A stretch of DNA of 5,142 bases from a bacterium (GTDB lineage: Bacteria; UBP14; UBA6098; B30-G16), in the NCBI GenBank assembly GCA_030620455.1, contig JAUXEQ010000128.1, positions 1 to 5,142 of the forward strand, read 5' to 3'. Positions 1 through 5,142 of this stretch are shown here, piece by piece; within the stretch, counting starts at the first letter, position 1; every line of letters begins with the position of its first letter. Under the pieces are notes generated by a model. The model ran no database searches and was not told the DNA's origin. It saw only the letters and a list, made by a program, of their open reading frames with translations. Both the position numbers and the translations under genes were made by a program.

Positions 1-2
1 CG

Positions 3-1628
3 AATAACGGTGTAAGCAAAATAGTTAAGGAACTTCGCGCTGCAGGAATTCCTGCTGTGCCAGTAGGAAAAGGTGGTTTATACAATTCACATGAGGTAAA
101 AGTATTGCTTCATCTGTTAGAATTCTTGAATGATCAGAATGCTAATGGTATACTTCTATCCTTACTTCAATCGTCATTGTTTTCCATTCCGATTGGAACT
201 ATAGTCGAAGTCGTCGAAATGTCGAATGATTCCCTATGGAGTAAACTTCAACAGTGGACTGAATTGTCAGAAGCACAAAACGAGGAACAAAGTAATCTCA
301 TTGAAGCATGCAAAATTCTGCTTCAACTTGTCAATATGAAAGCTGAACAGAGCGTAGATGAAATTCTTCAACATTTCTTGTTCAATCTTGGATATGCAAA
401 AAAACTTTGCATCGAGAGCGGTGAGATTGCGATGGAAAATATAATGGAATTTCTCGGTATATTAGTTTATCAAGTGAGTATTCACGGTGCAAATTTATAT
501 AACATTTTGAACGATATTATGGAACGAAAATTAAACAATAAGAACAGCTATGCGATGCCGTTGCAAACAAAAAACGCAGTAAGAGTTAGCACAGTACATA
601 AAGCCAAAGGTCTTGAAGCTCCCTTTGTTATCGTTGTCGAGCCTTACATACCAAAAAGAGATAGATTAGCAATAATTAGAGAAATTCCGGGTAAGGTTTT
701 TGTAATAAGTAAACGCAATCGGGATAATCCTGTAGCCAGAAAAGCAAATGAAATTAACTCTAACAAGTTCAATGCGGAAAAGAAACGACTTTTTTATGTC
801 GCACTAACACGTGCAAAAGATCATTTAGCAATTGTAGGGAAAAATGGCGGTGAATATATAAAATGGGCTTACGATGAGCCGATTGAAAAGGGATTGTTGA
901 ATGATGATGATTTCGAAGTTATTCACGATACCGATCTGCCAATCGTTATAAAGCCTGTTACGGAAATAACACAAGTAACATTCCCAAATGAATGGATCTT
1001 GGCAAGTAGAGAGATTGAAGATAATTCTGTGAAATTAATTTCAGTACGCGACGCAGCGAAAGAGATATTGAGAATAGACACAAAATCGGAGCTTAGCATT
1101 CCACTCGATTCAAGCGAAGAAAGTTCCAGTAGTTCAATAATCTGGGGTAATGTTGTCCACAAAGCTCTTCTGCTGGCTCCTTTCAGAAATTCCGAGCACC
1201 TGAAGCATATCGCAAATAAACTGGAAAGGATATTTTTGACCGATAGAAATTACTCGAAAGGAAAATTATTTCAGATACTTGAAAAGTTTGCGATGTCGAA
1301 ATATCATGACATTCTGACTTCAACCAACCACCTAAAAGAAGCTCCCATCAACTACCGAATCGGTAATGTTTTAATTCATGGATTTGTAGACCTTGTAGTA
1401 ATGGACCCACCAGAAGTTTGGGACTACAAAACAGGTGTCAATAAGGAGTTACAGGATTTCTATTTTATGCAGGTCGGTACTTACCGATGTGCTATTGCGA
1501 GATGGCTGGGAATTCCCCCACAAAATATCGCTGCAAAGCTAATCTACATAGGCGATTCGATACATTCATTAGATATTCCAGTCGATTTGGAATTGCCAAA
1601 GAAACTTCAGGATATGAGAGTATCGTAA
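3..1628 (+). CDS. AddA/RecB-like UvrD-family helicase-nuclease, C-terminal part (5' end outside window)
   Basis: This is the C-terminal 541 residues of an ATP-dependent superfamily 1 helicase fused to a RecB-type nuclease, the class that processes double-strand DNA ends for recombination. The frame is open to the left edge, so the GTG at 57 is internal: the codons before it (NNGVSKIVKELRAAGIP) match the helicase 2A/2B region of the family. Helicase motif V is VRVSTVHKAKGLE (visible residues 193-205) and motif VI is RLFYVALTRAK (262-272), with the expected arginine at 270. The nuclease domain follows: WGNVVHKAL with H386, GFVD with D463, DYKTG with D474 and K476, and QVGTY with Q490 and Y494. 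All expected catalytic residues are present. Walker A and B would lie upstream, outside the window. The gene converges on the downstream minus-strand operon. Whether it is AddA proper (with an AddB partner off-window) or a stand-alone helicase-nuclease cannot be told. The C-terminus may be frameshifted (see findings). Confidence 0.93.
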   Translation, partial: NNGVSKIVKELRAAGIPAVPVGKGGLYNSHEVKVLLHLLEFLNDQNANGILLSLLQSSLFSIPIGTIVEVVEMSNDSLWSKLQQWTELSEAQNEEQSNLIEACKILLQLVNMKAEQSVDEILQHFLFNLGYAKKLCIESGEIAMENIMEFLGILVYQVSIHGANLYNILNDIMERKLNNKNSYAMPLQTKNAVRVSTVHKAKGLEAPFVIVVEPYIPKRDRLAIIREIPGKVFVISKRNRDNPVARKANEINSNKFNAEKKRLFYVALTRAKDHLAIVGKNGGEYIKWAYDEPIEKGLLNDDDFEVIHDTDLPIVIKPVTEITQVTFPNEWILASREIEDNSVKLISVRDAAKEILRIDTKSELSIPLDSSEESSSSSIIWGNVVHKALLLAPFRNSEHLKHIANKLERIFLTDRNYSKGKLFQILEKFAMSKYHDILTSTNHLKEAPINYRIGNVLIHGFVDLVVMDPPEVWDYKTGVNKELQDFYFMQVGTYRCAIARWLGIPPQNIAAKLIYIGDSIHSLDIPVDLELPKKLQDMRVS

Positions 1629-1684
1629 AATCGTTTTCAGCATATTCGAAATTGCGACAAAGGGAGCAATGTCCTAAAGGGAAA

Positions 1685-1720
1685 GGGTGTATACCCGTAG
1701 CGTATATGCTGTGTTATACG
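1685..1720. repeat. two small adjacent palindromes in the convergent gap
   Basis: GGGTGTATACCC (1685-1696) is a near-perfect 12-base palindrome. CGTATA at 1701-1706 pairs perfectly with TATACG at 1715-1720 around an 8-base loop. No T-run follows either structure, so they are not convincing intrinsic terminators. The second overlaps the outer end of the left inverted repeat. They lie between the 3' ends of the helicase gene and the convergent operon. Confidence 0.4.
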
Positions 1721-1794
1721 ATTCATGGCAAGCAAACTTAACACTCTAATTATAAAAACATGTAAACTTCTGTGTAACGATTTGTTAGCCAATT
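1709..1794 (+). repeat. left copy of imperfect inverted repeat flanking the restriction-modification pair
   Basis: This 86-base element is the inverted counterpart of 3542-3639. Its outer block (1709-1733, containing GTTATACGATTCATGGCAAGC) matches the reverse complement of 3617-3639 with two substitutions and a small indel in the core. Its inner block (1766-1794, ACTTCTGTGTAACGA followed by TTTGTTAGCCAATT) matches the reverse complement of 3542-3569: 14 consecutive identical bases, one single-base gap, then 11 of 14. The central 32 bases are AT-rich and not conserved between copies. The inner block contains the TAA stop codon of the methyltransferase gene (minus strand, within GGCTAAC). It could be a terminal inverted repeat of a mobile unit or a recombination site related to integron attC. 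Confidence 0.75.
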
Positions 1795-2384
1795 TTATCA
1801 AAGAGTGATTGTTGGGGATTATTTCTTTTAGGACCTATTTTTTCATTTTTCAAAGGTCTGACATCAATAACTGCACCATGATTTATAAAAATTTCATAGA
1901 ATTTCTGATAATTATTCCCCCAATAAATCATTGCACAAGACATTGGAGCACCTTTGCTTTTACTATTACCATTCTCTAAAAATTTCAATCGGGTATCATA
2001 TAAGAAACATATTGCAGTTGCGCTCCCAAACACACTCTTTTTCCAATGACCAGTATTTGTTGCAACTGGCACAAGCGCAAGAACTTCGGAACCATACTTC
2101 TCATGCGCCTCAGCACATTTAGCTAACCAATGACGGATAGTTGTCCCATTTTTCTTACTAATTCCATAAGGAGGATTAACATATACCGTTTGATAATCCC
2201 ACGATTCTCTTAAGCCATCGTGTTCCGGTAACATGTATTCGACTTTAGCATTTACTATAGAATATTCACTTGAACACGGATCTAAAGTGATTTCTCCACT
2301 AAATACCTTTTTCACCGCATTCACGTACTTTTGAGGAGTTCCCCAATCTTGACTCTTTGAATTTATATTTCTTCCAGCGGTCAT
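1785..2384 (-). CDS. phage-type DNA N6-adenine methyltransferase (PF05869-like)
   Basis: This 199-residue protein has the full motif set of the phage Dam-type adenine-N6 methyltransferase family and matches its usual length. It would transfer a methyl group from S-adenosylmethionine to adenine in a specific DNA sequence. In order: WGTP (14-17); LDPCSS (34-39), the SAM-binding motif I equivalent; DGL..SW (56-62); the catalytic NPPYG (70-74); LVPVATNTGHW (104-114); CFLYDTRLKF (126-135); and GAPMSCAMIYWG (145-156). The ATG directly follows the TAA of the upstream nuclease gene, and a strong GGAGG lies 11 bases upstream inside that gene, so the start is well supported and translation is probably coupled. 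Beside a probable nuclease, its likely role is protective methylation in a type II-like restriction-modification system. This family also occurs as orphan enzymes in phages. Target sequence unknown. Its stop codon lies in the left inverted repeat. Confidence 0.92.
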   Translation of the reverse strand: MTAGRNINSKSQDWGTPQKYVNAVKKVFSGEITLDPCSSEYSIVNAKVEYMLPEHDGLRESWDYQTVYVNPPYGISKKNGTTIRHWLAKCAEAHEKYGSEVLALVPVATNTGHWKKSVFGSATAICFLYDTRLKFLENGNSKSKGAPMSCAMIYWGNNYQKFYEIFINHGAVIDVRPLKNEKIGPKRNNPQQSLFDKIG

Positions 2385-3521
2385 TTATAGAATTTCCTCC
2401 CAAGGCTTCAACTTTAATGTCTTTATCTCATCTCTAAATTGGCGGATGTTACCAGAAGAAGGCGAAATAATATTAAACCAGCTTTCTATATGCCCCAGAT
2501 TTTCGGTAAAGTATTTCAAAAGGGCCTTATCTGCATTAATGTTCATCTTAACTTTAGTAAACTGGTTTTTCTTCTTATCTGGAGCGTAACTTGCAAGAAA
2601 TGCCTTCTTCACATGTTCATATTCAGTTGTTGGGTTAATTATCAAATCCTCAATAAATTCTATAATACCAGAATCAGCAAGGAAGATGAGCCAATCATAG
2701 GATTGTGCTAATACCTTAAGTTCCTTGTTATGATCTTCTGACGTAAACCAATTTCCGTGGTTACTAACAACCCCAACTGTTAGGATAAAACTTTGTAATA
2801 ATTCAACGTCTTCAGATTCAACAACTTTAGCAAGTAATTCGTGGTATGGTTGCGAATAAAGGACACTATTGCCTTTGTAAATAATGCCATATAAACCACC
2901 ACTACTAATCCTCACTTTCTGTAAAGATGAAACCGTTCTGGCAACATAGGCTCCTTGTTTTGCTTTTTCGATTGTTTGTGGTCCTTTTTTGGTACCTTCT
3001 TCTACACCAACCCGTTTACATTCTAATATGGCAAAGGGTTTGATGCTTTGCTCAACTATAGAAACAGTTATCTTTTCACCTGTTTTTCTTGTAATGGTAG
3101 CAACAAGATATGAATTATTGCTAACCGCTATAGTGCATGCATTTCTCAATATTCCATCTTTTGAAAGAAGATTATTATTTATTTTCTCAAAAGACGTAAG
3201 ATCCATGCTTTTATCCAGCGCTTTTAACATTTTGTTTGCTGTAATGGAAGACCCATCATTTGGAATCTGAATTTTACATTCACTGAGAATAGGATGAAGG
3301 GAATACTCTACATTATGCGTAATATCTGGATTCCCGTATTCGGGTATTCTTTTTTCGATAGAAATAGAATTATTAAACTTCCATGTTTTTAAAAGATAAA
3401 ATGTAATTATTTCAACAATAGTACCTAACGCCCGTCCGGCAGCTTTTTTCGAGTCTTTAGCATAATGAAAAATCTCTTCGGTCAAAGCTTTCTGCAATTG
3501 ATCAACTGATTCGTATATCAT
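2385..3521 (-). CDS. probable PD-(D/E)XK restriction endonuclease, family not recognised
   Basis: This 378-residue protein is probably the restriction nuclease of the pair, cutting DNA that the downstream methyltransferase has not modified. I do not recognise the family. Residues 65-83 read NPDI...LSECKIQI, a canonical PD-(D/E)XK arrangement: D66, then E81-C82-K83 at the end of a hydrophobic stretch. A second ECK (E167-K169) sits in PFAILECKRVG and is followed by a Lys/Gln-rich helix-like segment (GPQTIEKAKQGAYVA, 180-194), also typical of a nuclease active site, so the true catalytic set is uncertain. The N-terminus (1-50) looks helical; the C-terminal half (about 210-378) has no recognisable motif and may be the DNA-recognition part. 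No signal peptide or membrane segment is seen. The ATG is supported by AAGGAA 10 bases upstream. It is first in a two-gene operon; its stop abuts the methyltransferase start (TAAATG). The function rests on motifs plus this pairing. Confidence 0.72.
   Translation of the reverse strand: MIYESVDQLQKALTEEIFHYAKDSKKAAGRALGTIVEIITFYLLKTWKFNNSISIEKRIPEYGNPDITHNVEYSLHPILSECKIQIPNDGSSITANKMLKALDKSMDLTSFEKINNNLLSKDGILRNACTIAVSNNSYLVATITRKTGEKITVSIVEQSIKPFAILECKRVGVEEGTKKGPQTIEKAKQGAYVARTVSSLQKVRISSGGLYGIIYKGNSVLYSQPYHELLAKVVESEDVELLQSFILTVGVVSNHGNWFTSEDHNKELKVLAQSYDWLIFLADSGIIEFIEDLIINPTTEYEHVKKAFLASYAPDKKKNQFTKVKMNINADKALLKYFTENLGHIESWFNIISPSSGNIRQFRDEIKTLKLKPWEEIL
2396..2400 (-). promoter_or_regulatory. 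ribosome binding site of the methyltransferase, inside the nuclease gene
   Basis: Minus-strand GGAGG lies 11 bases before the methyltransferase ATG and overlaps the last codons of the nuclease gene (encoding PWEEIL). It is stronger than the nuclease's own site. This would allow efficient methyltransferase synthesis from the shared transcript, as expected for the protective enzyme. Confidence 0.7.
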
Positions 3522-3531
3522 AGTTATTCTG

Positions 3532-3537
3532 TTCCTT
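3532..3537 (-). promoter_or_regulatory. ribosome binding site of the nuclease gene
   Basis: Minus-strand AAGGAA lies 10 bases upstream of the nuclease ATG at 3521 and supports that start. It falls between the right inverted repeat and the gene. Confidence 0.55.
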
Positions 3538-3541
3538 TTTT

Positions 3542-3639
3542 AATTGGCTAACAAACATTATACAAAAGTATATATATTCTTTTTTATTATAAATATTTTC
3601 CAAGATATTCTCTATCGCTTGCCATGTCGCATAACAAAG
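3542..3639 (-). repeat. right copy of imperfect inverted repeat flanking the restriction-modification pair
   Basis: This 98-base element is the inverted partner of 1709-1794. Read on the minus strand it starts with CTTTGTTATGCGACATGGCAAGC (two stretches: CTTTGTTATGCGA, then CATGGCAAGC) and ends with ACTTTTGTATAATG followed by TTTGTTAGCCAATT. The roughly 47-base centre is very AT-rich, longer than in the left copy and unrelated to it; it includes an AATAT..ATATT imperfect palindrome near 3594-3611. The inner block contains the candidate promoter of the operon. No clear target-site duplication is visible outside the two outer ends, and the exact outer boundary is uncertain. Confidence 0.75.
3557..3570 (-). 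promoter_or_regulatory. candidate promoter of the nuclease-methyltransferase operon
   Basis: On the minus strand, TATAAT (3557-3562) is a perfect sigma-70 -10 hexamer about 35 bases before the nuclease ATG. No TTGACA-like -35 is seen. Overlapping it, TACTTTTG (3563-3570) fits the Bacteroidota -7 pattern TAnnTTTG, so either element could be the one used. It lies inside the right inverted repeat, so the unit would carry its own promoter. Confidence 0.45.
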
Positions 3640-3693
3640 AAATTTACGAGGTTTCTCTCTTAGTAAAAAATCTACACTTCTGTTTTGGAAATT

Positions 3694-5142
3694 TTATTTT
3701 ATAAAGTATATTTTTTTCCAAACGCTTTCATTAGCTGATTTCAAGTTAATCAGATAAATACCTGAGTTAAACTCTCGAGCATCCCAAACGTAACTCCCAG
3801 CATTTTTGAACTCTTTTCTAAGCAAAGATCGTCCATTAATATCAAAAACAGTGAGTTTGAACGGTCCGATGCCAGAAAATTGGATGCATACAGTGGAGTT
3901 GAATGGATTGGGTGATACTCGAACCACAGATGCTTTTGGCTTGTTTATCGGTTTCTCATCAACTGTCTGTATAGCAGGAGCAAAGCTTTTAGCCTGTGCA
4001 GCAGTAGTCAGAAACTGAACTCTATCTGGAGCTGCGATAATTGCATACGCAAACGTATCAGCCTCATCGATGTCGAGTGTAAAAGGTCCATTCCCGATAA
4101 TTAGCGACCAGTCTTCAAGGCTGTCGTCACCCTCAAAATTAATAGACCCGGAAAGGAAGCCATATATTACGCTGTCCGACCAGCCTAAAGCTGAGGGATA
4201 GACATATGTGCTGTTCTTTATAACCGAACCAACATCGACAGGCAGAACCTCTGCAATTCCGACGTAAGCGGGATGAAGCGGTGTGAAACCTTGTTCCCAC
4301 ATATAGCACAATCCCGAGGATGAATCCCATAAAGCCCGATCATACCAGACACTGCTCTCCTCTCGGACGTCATAATCCATATAAAGCCCAAAATAAGCAT
4401 TCTCAATTTTGGATCGGGAAATATTAGAGACTATATATTCAAGAATAATAAAATATCTATTCGAACTGCTTAACCATGCGTGTGCGAACATATCCGCTCT
4501 GAGCCGTGACTTACTATCGACGAACGAGCATGATAACTCACGATTAGCTATTTCTCCCGGAGTGGATAATGCTATCGGTGAAACCGGCAGCAGTTCGCTA
4601 AGAATACCATGCTCACCAGTAGCGGTGTTATCCTCAGCAAAGGCAAAGATTGCAGTTCCTCCATAAAGGTAATTGTAACCGTTATAGGTAAATCCCTGAC
4701 CGGGTGAAGAACTGTTATCCGGATCAAAAAAACCAAGCTCACCGAAATTGGTAATTGTGAGAGTTACACTGTCGGTAGAAATGTCATGAGTGGTTCTATT
4801 GTATTGCGATATGAAGACATCGAATGTATCTATCCATTCACGAGCTAAATGATCGGTAGCTTTAATTGCAAATTGAGCCAACATACCTCGAGGTGTATCG
4901 GATGATATATTAAATTGAAAAGGCTCACTTTCATTTTCAACAAGTTCCGCAATATCGAATGTACCAAACGATGCTATACTATCAGTAATTGTGATATAAT
5001 CAGAATTTGAATTCAACGTAGCGTTAACTCCTAATGCGGTCGAGCCACCGTTATATAATTCTACAACTAAATCGACTGTTTCACCCGGATCCGCAATTCC
5101 ATTTCTATCACCGAGAGGATCGTCGACAAAGTGAGATCTATA
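3694..5142 (-). CDS. secreted/surface protein with C-terminal type IX-style sorting domain, C-terminal part (5' end outside window)
   Basis: This is the last 482 residues of a larger exported protein. The minus-strand frame is open to the right edge, so the TTG at 5016 is internal. Visible residues 8-60 (GDRNGIADPGETVDL...N.GS.A) form a CARDB/Ig-like beta-sandwich linker common in large extracellular proteins of Bacteroidota and related phyla. Residues about 130-385 are a beta-rich extracellular region (ENAYFGLYMDYDV, AYVGIAEV, GNGPFTLDIDEADTFAYAIIAAP) that I associate with secreted peptidases and adhesin-like proteins, though no catalytic motif is visible. Residues 406-482 are a FlgD-like/type IX secretion sorting domain: PNPFNS (411-416), LTVFDINGR, GSYVWDA, SGIYLINL and a lysine-containing end (KKIYFIK). 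It would be exported and its C-terminal domain recognised by the secretion system. The catalytic or binding part is off-window. Its G+C looks higher than that of the genes to its left. Confidence 0.85.
   Translation of the reverse strand, partial: YRSHFVDDPLGDRNGIADPGETVDLVVELYNGGSTALGVNATLNSNSDYITITDSIASFGTFDIAELVENESEPFQFNISSDTPRGMLAQFAIKATDHLAREWIDTFDVFISQYNRTTHDISTDSVTLTITNFGELGFFDPDNSSSPGQGFTYNGYNYLYGGTAIFAFAEDNTATGEHGILSELLPVSPIALSTPGEIANRELSCSFVDSKSRLRADMFAHAWLSSSNRYFIILEYIVSNISRSKIENAYFGLYMDYDVREESSVWYDRALWDSSSGLCYMWEQGFTPLHPAYVGIAEVLPVDVGSVIKNSTYVYPSALGWSDSVIYGFLSGSINFEGDDSLEDWSLIIGNGPFTLDIDEADTFAYAIIAAPDRVQFLTTAAQAKSFAPAIQTVDEKPINKPKASVVRVSPNPFNSTVCIQFSGIGPFKLTVFDINGRSLLRKEFKNAGSYVWDAREFNSGIYLINLKSANESVWKKIYFIK

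Noticed and set aside
57..59. GTG as start of the helicase-nuclease gene
   Set aside because: The frame stays open to the window edge and the 18 upstream codons match the family, so this valine is internal.
923..1162. Minus-strand open frame inside the helicase-nuclease gene
   Set aside because: It is antisense to a clear coding region, with no motif or ribosome binding site evident.
1629..1784. Terminator, tRNA or small RNA gene in the convergent gap
   Set aside because: Only small palindromes without T-runs and the left repeat are visible; there is no tRNA-like fold or other RNA signature.
2439..3270. Plus-strand open frames (2439-2711 and 2989-3270) opposite the nuclease gene
   Set aside because: They are short, lie wholly antisense to a well-supported gene, and encode no recognisable protein.
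3655..3693. Possible intrinsic terminator after the secreted-protein gene (minus-strand T-run at 3665-3670)
   Set aside because: I could find no GC-rich stem before the T-run.
4139..4666. Short open frames on both strands inside the secreted-protein gene
   Set aside because: They are shadows of the long frame that encodes coherent beta-rich sequence through to the sorting domain.
5014..5016. TTG as start of the secreted-protein gene
   Set aside because: The frame continues to the window edge with a recognisable NGIADPGET linker segment, so the gene starts outside the window.

Overview
This 5.1 kb window carries four genes: two run off its edges and two form a compact nuclease-methyltransferase pair in the middle. 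Base composition is AT-rich (roughly one third G+C by eye in the left and middle parts, nearer 43-50% in the right-hand gene). The right-hand gene ends in a type IX-secretion-style C-terminal sorting/FlgD-like domain with a PNPFNS motif. This points to the Bacteroidota/Ignavibacteria group or a related FCB or candidate phylum; the exact lineage cannot be read from the window.

Layout. (1) Positions 3-1628, plus strand: the C-terminal half of an AddA/RecB-type UvrD-family helicase-nuclease, open at the left edge. (2) Positions 1629-1784: a short convergent gap with small palindromes and the left copy of an imperfect repeat. (3) Positions 1785-3521, minus strand: a two-gene operon. A probable PD-(D/E)XK restriction endonuclease of a family I do not recognise comes first, and its stop codon directly abuts the start of a phage-type (PF05869-like) adenine-N6 DNA methyltransferase. 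(4) Positions 3522-3693: the operon's leader and candidate promoter, lying in the right copy of the imperfect repeat. (5) Positions 3694-5142, minus strand: the C-terminal 482 residues of a large secreted or surface protein, open at the right edge.

The most interesting feature is that the gene pair is bracketed by two related, inverted elements (1709-1794 and 3542-3639). Each has a conserved outer block (GTTATRCGA..CATGGCAAGC) and a conserved inner block (a 14-base identity, TTTGTTAGCCAATT, plus a further 11 of 14 matching bases). Their centres are variable and AT-rich. The stop codon of the methyltransferase sits in the left inner block and the putative promoter of the endonuclease sits in the right inner block, so the repeats and the operon form one unit of about 1.9 kb. 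No transposase or integrase is present. This looks like a self-contained mobile restriction-modification cassette, either a non-autonomous terminal-inverted-repeat element or something related to integron cassettes (the inner block resembles an attC half-site).

The nuclease would cut unmodified DNA and the methyltransferase would protect the host. The AddA-like protein may be ordinary recombination machinery next to the insertion or part of a wider defence region; the window does not decide between these.
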